The notes beneath the pieces were generated by a model. It saw only the letters and a program-made list of their open reading frames with translations, made no database searches and was not told the DNA's origin. Both the position numbers and the translations under genes were made by a program. Of a DNA stretch of 15,776 nt, positions 1 to 7,213 are shown in pieces. Each line of letters starts with the position of its first letter. The stretch's first letter is position 1. The DNA comes from Rhodospirillales bacterium Alpha_05 (lineage in GTDB: Bacteria > Pseudomonadota > Alphaproteobacteria > Rhodospirillales > Rhodospirillaceae): contig LUYR01000608.1 in the NCBI GenBank assembly GCA_001603335.1, positions 1 through 15,776 of the forward strand, given 5' to 3'.

Positions 1-262
1 CTCGGTCGGCGCGGCGTTCGGCACCGCGCTGGTGTCGATGCTGCTGTTCGCCTCGCTCGCGGCGATCAGCCCGGAGGCCAGCGCCCACTTCGCCGCGCTG
101 GTCGAGCACGGCCCGGTGGTTCTCGACGGCATGGCGCCCGCCGCGCGGGCGGCGGTGATGCACGCGCTCGAGCAAACCTTCGGCCTGGTGTTCCTGTTGA
201 TCGCGGGCTACGTCGCGGTCGGCGAGGCGCTCTCCTGGTCGATCCCGGCGAAGCGCTTGTGA
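1..262 (+). CDS. C-terminal end of an integral membrane transporter, probably MFS (partial)
   Basis: The frame is open from base 2 and ends with TGA at 260-262; the 5' end lies outside the window, so only about 86 residues are visible. The visible part has two hydrophobic stretches: one near the start (GTALVSMLLFASLAAI) and one near the end (FGLVFLLIAGYVAVGEAL), separated by a short Ala/Glu/His-containing loop, and a basic C-terminus (IPAKRL). A final pair of membrane helices with a short charged tail is what the end of a 12- or 14-helix MFS exporter (EmrB/DHA2-like) looks like, but no diagnostic MFS motif lies in this fragment. Other polytopic transporters are possible. It is followed by a 178-base gap before ffh, so it probably belongs to a separate transcription unit. 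Confidence 0.5.
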   Translation, partial: SVGAAFGTALVSMLLFASLAAISPEASAHFAALVEHGPVVLDGMAPAARAAVMHALEQTFGLVFLLIAGYVAVGEALSWSIPAKRL

Positions 263-274
263 GCGGCTCTTTGC

Positions 275-303
275 TTGACTCTGTCGGCCGGATTGCGTAT
301 GCC
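275..303 (+). promoter_or_regulatory. Candidate sigma-70-type promoter for ffh
   Basis: TTGACT at 275-280 is separated by 17 bases from TATGCC at 298-303. The -35 box matches the consensus at five of six positions and the -10 box is a moderate match. It lies just after the transporter stop and about 140 bases before the ffh start, so the mRNA would carry a leader of over 100 bases. Pattern match only. Confidence 0.35.
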
Positions 304-325
304 ATCCCATCTTCCCGTGTCTGAC

Positions 326-342
326 GGGCGCTCCGTGCGCCC
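326..342 (+). other. Small GC hairpin in the ffh leader
   Basis: GGGCGC at 326-331 pairs with GCGCCC at 337-342 around a five-base loop. No T-run follows, so it is not a convincing intrinsic terminator; it may be a weak stop for the upstream transporter gene or simply leader structure. Confidence 0.25.
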
Positions 343-440
343 ATGACGCTTCCGAGGAGGTCCGTTCGTCCGCGAGGGTTCGCGCACGGACGCGTTATGT
401 TTTGGGCATTTTCCGGGTCAAACCGGCGACGGATGGATAG

Positions 441-1871
441 ATGTTCGAGTCACTGAGCGATCGTCTGGGCGGGATTTTCGACAAGCTGAAGCGTCGTGCG
501 ACGCTGTCGGCGTCGGATGTCGACGCCGCGATGCGCGAGATTCGCATCGCGCTGCTGGAAGCCGACGTCGCGCTGCCGGTGGTCAAGGACTTCATCGAGC
601 GGGTGCGCACCGAAGCCACCGGCCAGGAAGTCGTGCGCTCGGTCACGCCGGGCCAGATGGTGGTCAAGATCGTCCACGACGCCCTGGTGGAAACCCTGGG
701 CTCGGACTCCACCGAACTCGATCTGAAGGCCGTGCCGCCGGTTCCGATCCTGATGGTCGGCCTGCAGGGCTCGGGCAAGACCACCACCTCGGGCAAGATC
801 GCCCTGCGCTTGAAGGACAAAGAGCGCAAGAAGGTTCTCCTCGCCTCCCTCGACGTCTACCGCCCCGCCGCGCAGGAACAATTGGCGCAGCTGGCCCGCC
901 AAGCGGGCGTCGCGTCGCTGCCGGTGGTCGTGGGCGAAATGCCGGTGGCGATCGCCAAGCGCGCGATGGAGGTCGGCCGCAAGGAAGGCTTCGACGTCGT
1001 CATCCTCGACACCGCGGGCCGCCTGCACATCGACGCCGAGCTGATGGACGAGGTCGCGAAGGTCCGCGACATCGCCAAGCCGCACGAAACCCTGCTCGTC
1101 GTCGACGCGATGACCGGCCAGGACGCGGTGACGCTGGCGCGCGAATTCAACGAAAAGGTCGGTATCACCGGCATCGTGCTGACCCGTATCGACGGCGATG
1201 CGCGGGGCGGCGGCGCGCTCTCGATGCGCGCGGTCACCGGCCGCCCGATCAAGTTCCTCGGCGCGGGCGAAAAGCTCGACAAGCTCGAGGTCTTCCACCC
1301 CGACCGCATCGCCGGCCGCATCCTCGGCATGGGCGACGTCGTCTCGCTGGTCGAGAAGGCCGCCGAGAACTTCCAGGCCGACGAGGCCGAGAAGCTCGCG
1401 AAAAAGATGATGTCGGGCAAGTTCGACCTCGAGGACATGCTCGGCCAGCTGAAGCAGCTCCGCAAGATGGGCGACATCAAGGGCCTGATGGGCATGCTTC
1501 CCGGCATCAACAAGATGAAGAAGCAGCTCGACGCGGCTAAGGTCGACGACGGCGCGCTCAAACGCCAGGAAGCGATCATCCTGTCGATGACGATCAAGGA
1601 ACGGCGCCTGCCGGACACGATCAAGGCATCGCGGAAAAAGCGTATCGCGGCGGGCTCGGGCACCACGGTTCAGGACGTCAACAAGCTCCTGAAGCAGTTC
1701 GAGCAGATGTCGCAGATGATGAAACAGATGAAGAAGCTCGGCAAAAAGGGCGGCTTGCCCCCCGGCTTCGGTGGCGGAATGCCTCCGGGGATGGGCGGCG
1801 GCGGGTTGCCTCCGGGCTTTGGCGGCGGCATGCCCCCGGGCGGTTTCCCCGGCGGGTTCAAGTTCAAGTAA
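441..1871 (+). CDS. ffh: Signal recognition particle protein Ffh (SRP54)
   Basis: GTPase and signal-sequence-binding subunit of the SRP. It binds 4.5S RNA and delivers nascent inner-membrane proteins to FtsY. The 476-residue protein has the N-terminal four-helix domain (about 1-90), a G domain with the P-loop GLQGSGKTTTSGKIA from residue 107, DTAGR near 190 and LTRIDGDARGGGAL (TRID in place of the usual TKLD), then a Met-rich M domain (about 325-435, with QFEQMSQMMKQMKKLG). The M domain is followed by a Gly/Pro/Met tail of about 40 residues that contains a 17-codon tandem duplication; the tail makes the protein slightly longer than E. coli Ffh (about 453). The ATG at 441 fits the family N-terminus MFESLSDRLGGIFDKL. 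It heads the ribosome/tRNA-modification cluster, which is usual for alphaproteobacteria. Identification is secure. Confidence 0.98.
   Translation: MFESLSDRLGGIFDKLKRRATLSASDVDAAMREIRIALLEADVALPVVKDFIERVRTEATGQEVVRSVTPGQMVVKIVHDALVETLGSDSTELDLKAVPPVPILMVGLQGSGKTTTSGKIALRLKDKERKKVLLASLDVYRPAAQEQLAQLARQAGVASLPVVVGEMPVAIAKRAMEVGRKEGFDVVILDTAGRLHIDAELMDEVAKVRDIAKPHETLLVVDAMTGQDAVTLAREFNEKVGITGIVLTRIDGDARGGGALSMRAVTGRPIKFLGAGEKLDKLEVFHPDRIAGRILGMGDVVSLVEKAAENFQADEAEKLAKKMMSGKFDLEDMLGQLKQLRKMGDIKGLMGMLPGINKMKKQLDAAKVDDGALKRQEAIILSMTIKERRLPDTIKASRKKRIAAGSGTTVQDVNKLLKQFEQMSQMMKQMKKLGKKGGLPPGFGGGMPPGMGGGGLPPGFGGGMPPGGFPGGFKFK
1752..1854 (+). repeat. 51-base in-frame tandem repeat in the Ffh tail
   Basis: Two adjacent 17-codon units begin at residues 438 and 455. 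The first 13 residues are identical in both (GLPPGFGGGMPPG). Codons differ between copies (for example TTGCCCCCC against TTGCCTCCG), so the duplication is not recent or has been kept at protein level. Confidence 0.8.
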
Positions 1872-1979
1872 GCCGGGCGACCGGTGGTTTGAGATCGGAC
1901 GAGCGATCGTCCAAGGGTTCGCTTCGGCGGGGTTGCCGGGGCGGGAAGTTGCACACAGAACGAAGGGTATAAACGAACC

Positions 1980-2342
1980 ATGCTTCGTATTCGTCTCACT
2001 CGCGGTGGCGCCAAGCAGCGTCCGTTCTATCGTATCGTGGTCGCCGATTCGCGCGCCCCGCGCGATGGTCGCTTCATCGAGAAGCTCGGCTCCTACGATC
2101 CGATGCTGCCGCGTGACCACGCCAACCGCCTGGTGATCAAGGAAGAGCGCGTGAAGTACTGGCTCGGCGTCGGCGCCCAGCCGTCCGACCGCGTCGCCCG
2201 TTTCCTCGGCATCACCGGTATCGCTCCGGCTCCGGCCCAGGCTGAGCAGACCAAGCAGTCCGCGCCGAAGAAGAAGGCCCAGGACCGCGCCGCCGAGAAG
2301 GCCAAGGCCGCCGCTGCCGCCGCCGCTTCGGCCGAAGGCTGA
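1980..2342 (+). CDS. rpsP: 30S ribosomal protein S16
   Basis: Small-subunit protein bS16, needed for assembly of the 16S rRNA 5' domain. The 120-residue product has the canonical start MLRIRLTRGGAKQRPFYRIV, followed by VVADSRAPRDGRFIEKLGSYDP and the KEERVKYWLGVGAQPSDRVARFL core. After about residue 82 there is a low-complexity Ala/Lys/Glu-rich extension (PKKKAQDRAAEKAKAAAAAAAS), common in alphaproteobacterial S16 and probably disordered. A GAAGGG at 1962-1967 lies about 12 bases before the ATG, a long but usable Shine-Dalgarno spacing. It sits 108 bases after ffh and 20 bases before rimM. Confidence 0.97.
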   Translation: MLRIRLTRGGAKQRPFYRIVVADSRAPRDGRFIEKLGSYDPMLPRDHANRLVIKEERVKYWLGVGAQPSDRVARFLGITGIAPAPAQAEQTKQSAPKKKAQDRAAEKAKAAAAAAASAEG

Positions 2343-2362
2343 GCGATTGCTGAGCTGAAGCG

Positions 2363-2917
2363 GTGAACGGGAACGTGAACGCGAACGACCGGGTCTGCCT
2401 CGGGGTGATCGTCGGTGCCCAGGGGGTCCGCGGCGAGGTTCGCATCAAGCCGTTTACCGCCGAGCCCGAGGACGTCGGGGCGTATGGTCCGGTGTCCGAC
2501 AAGGGCGCCTCGCGGGTCTTCGACGTGAAGATCCGCGGCCAGGCCAAGGGCGTGGTGATCGCGGCGCTGAAAGGCGTCGCCGACCGCAACGCCGCCGAGG
2601 CGCTCAAGGGCACCGAGCTTTACGTCGATCGCGCGCGTCTGCCCGCAACCGACGACGAAGACACCTTCTACCACGCCGATCTCGTGGGATTGGCGGCGGA
2701 GGACGAAAACGGCAAGCCGGTCGGCCAGGTGGCCGCCGTGTTCGACCATGGGGCGGGCGATGTCCTCGACATCCGCTTGGCCGATGGCAAGTTGATCACG
2801 GTGCCGTTCACCAAGGCCGTGGTGCCGACGGTGGACCTGGCGGCGAAGCGGATCGTCGTGGCGATGCCCGAAGGGCTTCTCGACGACGGCGCGCAGCCGG
2901 TGGGAGACGCGGGATGA
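2363..2917 (+). CDS. rimM: Ribosome maturation factor RimM
   Basis: RimM binds S19/the 30S head and assists late processing of 16S rRNA. The 184-residue product has the N-terminal RimM domain (VCLGVIVGAQGVRGEVRIKPFT, with the typical G-x-x-G-x-x-GEV signature) and a C-terminal PRC-barrel (about 95-170: YHADLVGLAAEDENGKPVGQ, then DVLDIRLADGKLITVPF and the family ending near VVPTVDL). The chosen start is GTG at 2363; a second in-frame GTG at 2375 is possible because the first residues (NGNVNAN) are not conserved. There is no strong Shine-Dalgarno. The stop overlaps the trmD start as ATGA (2914-2917), which points to translational coupling. Confidence 0.95.
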   Translation: MNGNVNANDRVCLGVIVGAQGVRGEVRIKPFTAEPEDVGAYGPVSDKGASRVFDVKIRGQAKGVVIAALKGVADRNAAEALKGTELYVDRARLPATDDEDTFYHADLVGLAAEDENGKPVGQVAAVFDHGAGDVLDIRLADGKLITVPFTKAVVPTVDLAAKRIVVAMPEGLLDDGAQPVGDAG

Positions 2918-3693
2918 TGGCGAACTCTCCCGACGCGGGAGTGGAGACGAACGGGGACGTGGCGGCGAAGCCGGCTTGGCTGGCGACGGTGCTGACGATC
3001 TTCCCCGGAATGTTTCCCGGTGCGTTGGGGTTTTCGCTGGCGGGACGCGCGATGGAGCGCGGCATCTGGGACCTGGTCGCGGTGAACTTGCGCGACTATG
3101 CCCTCGATCGCCACGGCACCGTGGACGACACCCCCTCGGGCGGGGGAGCGGGCATGGTGATGCGCGCCGACGTGCTCGACCGGGCGATCGTTGCGGCCAG
3201 GGAGGCCGCGGGCGACCGTGCGGGACCGCTGATTTATTTTACGCCGCGCGGACGGCGACTGGACCAGCAGAGGGTCCGGGAATTGGCCGCGGGGCCGGGT
3301 GCGACGCTGTTGTGCGGCCGGTTCGAAGGCGTCGACGAACGGCTGCTGGAAGAACACGAGATCGAGGAGGTCAGCCTCGGCGACTTCGTGCTTTCCGGCG
3401 GGGAATTGCCGGCGACGGTGCTGCTCGATGCGGTGGTGCGGTTGTTGCCGGGGGTCATGGGCGGCCAGGCGTCGCTCGATGAGGAGAGTTTCGAGCGCGG
3501 ATTGCTGGAATATCCCCAGTATACGCGCCCGCAAGTTTGGGCCGGAAGGCCCGTGCCGGATGTGCTGAATTCCGGCCACCATGGCCAAATCGCGGCCTGG
3601 CGGCGGATGAAGGCGGAAGAAGTCACACGGATCAGGCGACCCGATCTCTGGGAAGCCTACCAGGCGTCCCAGGGACGGAAGAAAGAGGAATAG
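2914..3693 (+). CDS. trmD: tRNA (guanine-N1-)-methyltransferase TrmD
   Basis: AdoMet-dependent SPOUT methyltransferase that makes m1G37 in tRNAs reading CNN codons and so prevents +1 frameshifting. The 259-residue protein carries the family signatures: LTIFPGMFPG near residue 28, DDTPSGGGAGMVMRADV near 70, LLCGRFEGVDERLLEE, the trefoil-knot region SLGDFVLSGGELPATVLLDAVVRLLPGV, and LLEYPQYTRP near 195. About 25 residues precede the conserved start (MMANSPDAGVETNG...), a short non-conserved N-terminal extension; no in-frame Met lies close to the core, so the ATG overlapping the rimM stop is kept. rplS follows after only three bases. Confidence 0.97.
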   Translation: MMANSPDAGVETNGDVAAKPAWLATVLTIFPGMFPGALGFSLAGRAMERGIWDLVAVNLRDYALDRHGTVDDTPSGGGAGMVMRADVLDRAIVAAREAAGDRAGPLIYFTPRGRRLDQQRVRELAAGPGATLLCGRFEGVDERLLEEHEIEEVSLGDFVLSGGELPATVLLDAVVRLLPGVMGGQASLDEESFERGLLEYPQYTRPQVWAGRPVPDVLNSGHHGQIAAWRRMKAEEVTRIRRPDLWEAYQASQGRKKEE

Positions 3694-3696
3694 GTC

Positions 3697-4098
3697 ATGA
3701 ACATCATCGAAACGCTCGAAGCGGAACAGATTGCGAAGCTTCTCGAAAAGCGCGGCGTCCCGGATTTCAAGCCCGGCGACACCTTGAAGGTCCACACCAA
3801 GGTCATCGAAGGCACCCGCGAGCGTATCCAGGTCTATGAAGGCCTGTGCATCGCCCGCCGCAACGCCGGCCTGAACTCGTCGTTCACCGTCCGCAAGATC
3901 TCCTTCGGCGAAGGCGTCGAGCGCGTGTTCCCGCTCTACTCCCCGAACGTGGCGGAAATCGAAGTCACCCGCGTCGGCAAGGTCCGTCGCGCGAAGCTCT
4001 ACTACCTCCGCGCCCTGCGTGGCCGTGCGGCCCGCATCTCGGAAGACAAGGCCGCGATCGTCAAGGCGCGCGCCAAGGCTGCCGAGGCCAAGGCGTAA
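3697..4098 (+). CDS. rplS: 50S ribosomal protein L19
   Basis: bL19 lies at the 30S-50S interface. The 133-residue product begins MNIIETLEAEQIAKLLEKR and contains the family core FKPGDTLKVHTKVIEGTRERIQVYEGLCIAR and FTVRKISFGEGVERVFPLYSPNV, then KVRRAKLYYLRALRGRAARI. The tail after about residue 118 is Ala/Lys-rich and non-conserved. Its Shine-Dalgarno (AAAGAGG) lies inside the end of trmD, three bases upstream of the rplS start, so the two are co-expressed. Two hairpins follow the stop, ending the ffh-rplS unit. Confidence 0.98.
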   Translation: MNIIETLEAEQIAKLLEKRGVPDFKPGDTLKVHTKVIEGTRERIQVYEGLCIARRNAGLNSSFTVRKISFGEGVERVFPLYSPNVAEIEVTRVGKVRRAKLYYLRALRGRAARISEDKAAIVKARAKAAEAKA

Positions 4099-4111
4099 GG
4101 GCGTTCACGCC

Positions 4112-4137
4112 CGCCGGAACCCGATTCCGGCGTCTTT
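4112..4137 (+). terminator. Hairpin terminator after rplS
   Basis: CGCCGGAA (4112-4119) pairs perfectly with TTCCGGCG (4125-4132) around a five-base loop and is followed by TCTTTG. A smaller GGGCG/CGCCC hairpin (4099-4112) begins right after the rplS stop and is mutually exclusive with it at one base. The T-tail is short, so this would be a weak terminator. Confidence 0.5.
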
Positions 4138-4146
4138 GCGGATTTG

Positions 4147-4205
4147 ATGCGCGTCCCGAAGGAGGCTTGGCTTCCGGCGGGGCGCGCATTATTTTGTTTT
4201 CTTTT
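4147..4205 (+). terminator. Long T-tailed hairpin upstream of leuC (terminator or attenuator)
   Basis: A 12-bp outer stem pairs 4147-4158 with 4178-4189 (one U-G pair). After a small internal loop, an inner 6-bp stem GGAGGC/GCTTCC (4161-4166 with 4170-4175) closes on a TTG loop. It is followed directly by TATTTTGTTTTCTTTT (4190-4205), the best T-tract in the window. It lies 53 bases before the leuC ATG, so it ends transcripts from rplS and might also act as a leuCD attenuator if the leuC promoter is upstream of it. Confidence 0.75.
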
Positions 4206-4258
4206 CCGGCGCAATCTGGGAAAGAAACTGTCTCCGAGTGCCATGGGAGCCATACACA

Positions 4259-5668
4259 ATGACCGCACCGCGTACCTTGTTCGATAAAATCTGGGACAAC
4301 CACCTGGTCGACCGTCAGGAAGACGGTACCTGCTTGATCTACATCGATCGCCATCTGGTTCACGAAGTCACCAGTCCGCAGGCGTTCGAAGGTCTTGCCT
4401 TGACCGGGCGAAAGGTTCACCGGCCCGAACAGACGCTTGCGGTCGCCGACCACAACGTGCCGACCACCGATCGCTCGGCGGGCATCACCGAGCCCGAGTC
4501 GAAGCTCCAGGTCGACACGCTGGAAGCCAACGGCAAGGCCTTCGGCATCCGCGTCTTCGGCATGAGCGACGAACGCCAGGGCATCGTCCACATCGTCGGC
4601 CCGGAGCAGGGCTTCACCCTGCCGGGCATGACCATCGTTTGCGGCGATTCCCACACCTCGACCCACGGCGCGTTCGGCAGCCTCGCCTTCGGCATCGGCA
4701 CGTCGGAAGTCGAGCACGTGCTCGCCACCCAGACCCTGGTGCAGGCCCCGGCCAAGAACATGCGCATCCGCGTCGAGGGCAAGCTGCCCAAGGGCGCGAC
4801 GGCGAAGGACATCGTGCTCAAGATCATCTCCGTCCTCGGCACCGCGGGCGGTACCGGCTACGTCATCGAGTACGCGGGCGAAGCGATCCGCAACCTCTCG
4901 ATGGAAGGCCGGATGACGATCTGCAACATGTCGATCGAAGGCGGCGCGCGCGCCGGCCTGATCGCGCCGGACGAAACCACCTTCGCCTACGTCAAGGGCC
5001 GCCCGATGGCGCCCAAGGCCGAGGACTGGGACAAGGCGGTGCTCTACTGGATGTCGCTGCACACCGACGAGGGCGCGCACTTCGACAAGGAAATCGTCAT
5101 CGACGCCGCCGAGATCATCCCGCAGGTTACCTGGGGCACCAGCCCGGAAGACGTGGTGCCGATCACCGGCTCGGTGCCGAACCCCGACGACGCCGCCGAC
5201 GAAGGCAAGGCCAAGGCGATGCGCCGCAGCCTCGAATACATGGGCCTGAAGGCCGGGCAGAAGATCGAAGAGGTCAAAATCGACCGCGTCTTCATCGGCT
5301 CGTGCACCAACGGCCGCATCGAAGACCTGCGCGCCGCGGCGTCGGTCGCCAAGGGCCGCAAAGTCGACCCGTCGGTCAAGGCGATGGTGGTGCCGGGCTC
5401 GGGACTAGTGAAGCATCAGGCGGAAGCCGAGGGCCTCGACGCGATCTTCCGCGAGGCGGGCTTCGAATGGCGCGAACCGGGCTGCTCGATGTGCCTCGCG
5501 ATGAACGCCGACAAGCTCGAACCCGGCGAACGCTGCGCCTCCACCTCGAACCGCAACTTCGAAGGCCGTCAGGGCCGCGGCGGGCGTACCCACCTCGTCA
5601 GCCCGGAAATCGCGGTCGCCTCGGCGATCACCGGCTACCTCACCGACGTTCGCAAGTTCCTGGCCTGA
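4259..5668 (+). CDS. leuC: 3-isopropylmalate dehydratase large subunit
   Basis: With LeuD it forms isopropylmalate isomerase, the [4Fe-4S] aconitase-family enzyme of leucine synthesis. The 469-residue product starts MTAPRTLFDKIWDNHLV, has IYIDRHLVHEVTSPQAFEGL, CGDSHTSTHGAFG and the three cluster cysteines at about 349 (GSCTNGR), 409 and 412 (PGCSMCLAMN), ending with the GRGGRTHLVSPEIAVASAI motif. An in-frame GTG at 4238 would add seven residues (MPWEPYT), but ATG at 4259 matches the family N-terminus and has GGGAG at 4245-4249 as its Shine-Dalgarno. leuD follows after 15 bases. Secure. Confidence 0.98.
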   Translation: MTAPRTLFDKIWDNHLVDRQEDGTCLIYIDRHLVHEVTSPQAFEGLALTGRKVHRPEQTLAVADHNVPTTDRSAGITEPESKLQVDTLEANGKAFGIRVFGMSDERQGIVHIVGPEQGFTLPGMTIVCGDSHTSTHGAFGSLAFGIGTSEVEHVLATQTLVQAPAKNMRIRVEGKLPKGATAKDIVLKIISVLGTAGGTGYVIEYAGEAIRNLSMEGRMTICNMSIEGGARAGLIAPDETTFAYVKGRPMAPKAEDWDKAVLYWMSLHTDEGAHFDKEIVIDAAEIIPQVTWGTSPEDVVPITGSVPNPDDAADEGKAKAMRRSLEYMGLKAGQKIEEVKIDRVFIGSCTNGRIEDLRAAASVAKGRKVDPSVKAMVVPGSGLVKHQAEAEGLDAIFREAGFEWREPGCSMCLAMNADKLEPGERCASTSNRNFEGRQGRGGRTHLVSPEIAVASAITGYLTDVRKFLA

Positions 5669-5683
5669 AGGGGAGCAGAGATA

Positions 5684-6289
5684 ATGGATAAATTCGAAGT
5701 CCTCACCGGCGTCGCCGCTCCGCTGCCGATGATCAACGTCGACACCGACATGATCATCCCGAAGCAGTTCCTCAAAACCATCAAGCGCACCGGCCTCGGC
5801 AAGAGCCTGTTCTTCGAGATGCGCTACGACGATGCGGGGAACGAAATCCCCGAGTTCGTGCTCAACAAGCCGGCCTACCGCAACGCCAAGATCCTCGTCG
5901 CGGGCGCGAACTTCGGCTGCGGCTCGTCGCGCGAGCATGCGCCGTGGTCGATCCTCGACTTCGGCATCCGCTGCGTGATTGCGCCCTCCTTCGCCGACAT
6001 CTTCTACAACAACTGCTTCAAGAACGGCATCCTGCCGATCAAGGCGCCGCAGGAGGTCTGCGACAAGCTGATGAAGGCCGCCGACAACGGCGCCAACGCC
6101 ACCTTCACCGTCGACTTGAAGGCGCAGGAAATCCACACGCCGGACGGCGAAGTGGTTTCGTTCGACGTCGACGAGTTCCGCCGCCACTGCCTCCTGAACG
6201 GCCTCGACGACATCGGCCTCACCCTGGTGAAAAAGCCGAAGATCGACGCCTACGAAGCCGACCGCAAGGCCACCCAGCCCTGGGTGTAG
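5684..6289 (+). CDS. leuD: 3-isopropylmalate dehydratase small subunit
   Basis: Swivel-domain subunit of isopropylmalate isomerase; it pairs with LeuC. The 201-residue protein shows MDKFEVLTGVAAPLPMINVDTDMIIPKQFLK, then AGANFGCGSSREHAPWSILDFGI (the substrate-specificity and active-site loop), and SFADIFYNNCFKNGILPI. Length is normal for the bacterial two-subunit enzyme. A strong Shine-Dalgarno (AAGGGGAG, 5668-5675) lies eight bases before the ATG. In related genomes leuB usually follows closely, whereas here a terminator and a 3-kb accessory segment intervene. Confidence 0.98.
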   Translation: MDKFEVLTGVAAPLPMINVDTDMIIPKQFLKTIKRTGLGKSLFFEMRYDDAGNEIPEFVLNKPAYRNAKILVAGANFGCGSSREHAPWSILDFGIRCVIAPSFADIFYNNCFKNGILPIKAPQEVCDKLMKAADNGANATFTVDLKAQEIHTPDGEVVSFDVDEFRRHCLLNGLDDIGLTLVKKPKIDAYEADRKATQPWV

Positions 6290-6324
6290 TCGTCAGGCGA
6301 GGAGTCCTCCCGGATCGTTCACCT

Positions 6325-6356
6325 CTGAAGCGCCCCATCGGGCGCTTCAGTCGTTT
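6325..6356 (+). terminator. Intrinsic terminator after leuD
   Basis: CTGAAGCGCCC (6325-6335) pairs perfectly over 11 bp with GGGCGCTTCAG (6340-6350), loop CATC, followed by TCGTTT. It ends the leuCD unit, so leuB needs its own promoter. Confidence 0.8.
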
Positions 6357-6404
6357 CCGGGCCTAACCGAAAGCGCTTGCGGCCCCATGCGGAGAATGAA
6401 AATC

Positions 6405-6423
6405 TCGGCGGGAGCCGAAGGAG
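6405..6423 (+). promoter_or_regulatory. Conserved hairpin next to the Shine-Dalgarno of Sel1 gene A
   Basis: TCGGC (6405-6409) pairs with GCCGA (6414-6418), directly joined to the Shine-Dalgarno AAGGAG (6418-6423), six bases before the GTG. The same arrangement recurs at 7244-7262 in front of paralogue B. The hairpin could affect ribosome access, but conservation may only reflect the duplication. Confidence 0.4.
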
Positions 6424-6429
6424 TCTTTC

Positions 6430-7056
6430 GTGCGCCGCAGTCTTCTCCCTCTCGCGTTCCTGCTGATCCTGAGCTTCGCCCCGCCCGTATCCGCCCAGAC
6501 GGTGGAGGATGGGTTTGCGGCCTACGACGCGGGCGACTATGAGAAAGCCAAGGCCATCCTCCTCCCGCTCGCCGAAGCGGGCGATCCTCGGGCGATGAAC
6601 GCTGTTGGTTTGCTGTATTCAGACGGTAAGGCCTATCCGACTAATCCGACCACTGCTTGCGATTGGTATGAGCAATCCGCTCAAGAAGGATATTCCTCGG
6701 CACAAGCGAACTTCGCTTCATGTTTCATACGAGGACAAGGGCGTCCGCAAGATCGCGAGAAGGCTTCGTTTTGGGCCGAGCAAGCCGCAAGGCAGGGAAA
6801 TGTCGAAAGCCAAGTCGATCTCGTCCACCTCTATCACCAGGAAAACCCACAAAAAGCCCAAGAGTGGGGGCAGAAAGCCGCTGATGCTGGGAGCGTCACC
6901 GCGCGCTTGCTGATGGAGGAGTATGGTCTGAGATACTCCGGTCCCAGACCAACCCGCATCCAAGTGTACTGTTACGGGATGATGGTCGGGCTTCTGAAGA
7001 AGCCCAGGAATTATTGCGATTCTATCTTTGTCCGGGCGTCCCAATCGCCCCCTTAG
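6430..7056 (+). CDS. Secreted Sel1-repeat protein, paralogue A
   Basis: The 208-residue protein has a Sec signal peptide (basic MRRS, hydrophobic LLPLAFLLILSF, cleavage probably after VSA at residue 22) with no lipobox Cys, so it should be a soluble periplasmic protein. After a TPR-like segment (23-52, DAGDYEKAKAILLPLAEAG) come about three Sel1-type helical repeats (about 53-155: ACDWYEQSAQEGYSSAQANF, GRPQDREKASFWAEQAARQG, NPQKAQEWGQKAADAGS). A conserved C-terminal block follows (EYGLRYSGPRP...YC...LLKKP...CD). Cysteines are at 77, 98, 181 and 196, all also present in paralogue B, suggesting disulfides. The GTG start is supported by AAGGAG at 6418-6423 and by the near-identical paralogue. Sel1 proteins act as scaffolds and sometimes as immunity proteins; the actual role here is unknown. 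Residues 58-196 are only about 54% identical to B, and their DNA is about 48-57% GC in hand-counted blocks, below the neighbours. Confidence 0.85.
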   Translation: MRRSLLPLAFLLILSFAPPVSAQTVEDGFAAYDAGDYEKAKAILLPLAEAGDPRAMNAVGLLYSDGKAYPTNPTTACDWYEQSAQEGYSSAQANFASCFIRGQGRPQDREKASFWAEQAARQGNVESQVDLVHLYHQENPQKAQEWGQKAADAGSVTARLLMEEYGLRYSGPRPTRIQVYCYGMMVGLLKKPRNYCDSIFVRASQSPP

Positions 7057-7175
7057 CCGTACCGCGTCCGAATTTGTCGCTGACCCAGTCCACGGCCGCG
7101 TCTCCGGCACGTTTCACGAAGCTCGGCACCTTGTCGCGAAACCGGGCGCCGTTGCGCTCCGCCGCGTCCACGGCC
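7022..7175 (-). pseudogene. Orphan 3' tail of the peptidoglycan-binding-domain gene
   Basis: Read on the minus strand, this segment encodes about 50 residues that match the C-terminus of the protein encoded at 7867-9357: AVDAAERNGARFRDKVP, then FVKRAGDAAVDWVSDKF, then GRGTAKGAIGTPGQR and TAG. The intact gene has AVDAAERNGARIRDKVP, LVKRAGDAAVDWVSDKF and GRGAARGATEGGPKG. Matching ends abruptly at about 7175, with no start codon or N-terminal part. It was copied together with Sel1 gene A. As in the intact copy, its stop lies inside the end of the Sel1 gene, with the same 35-base overlap. Confidence 0.85.
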
Positions 7176-7213
7176 TCGGAACGAGGATATGAAGTACCGG
7201 AGCTGCAGGTTGG

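Larger units (their letters stand above)
6375..7175 (+). repeat. Tandem duplication, copy A (Sel1 gene A plus orphan tail)
   Basis: Copy A aligns with copy B (7214-8020) at an offset of 839 bases at the left end and 845 at the right. The unit covers the Sel1 gene leader, the whole Sel1 gene and the last ~50 codons of the convergent gene. By hand alignment the left 208 bases (6391-6598) differ at about 15 positions and the right ~120 bases (7055-7175) at about 6. The middle is much more diverged. Identity stops at about 7175 where copy B continues into the body of the convergent gene. Confidence 0.9.

Noticed and set aside
1897..1912. GGACGA/TCGTCC hairpin between ffh and rpsP as a terminator
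   Set aside because: Six-bp stem with no T-run; too weak, and the genes are normally co-transcribed.
1968..1973. TATAAA just before rpsP as a -10 box
   Set aside because: No suitable -35 lies 16-18 bases upstream, and the start would fall on the ATG itself. The AT-rich bases more likely give an unstructured ribosome-binding region.
450..2120. Long open frame antisense to ffh and rpsP (556 codons); similar ones antisense to leuB/asd and to the GGDEF-EAL gene
   Set aside because: High-GC third-position bias creates such frames opposite real genes. Their translations are Arg/His/Ala-rich with no family resemblance, while the opposite strand encodes secure conserved proteins.
4238..4258. GTG at 4238 as the leuC start
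   Set aside because: It adds seven non-conserved residues, and GGGAG lies correctly for ATG 4259, which matches the family N-terminus.
6396..6542. ATG in the Sel1 leader (also in copy B at 7235) opening an overlapping frame
   Set aside because: No Shine-Dalgarno precedes it, and the product is Arg/Pro-rich without family resemblance. Presence in both copies is explained by the duplication.
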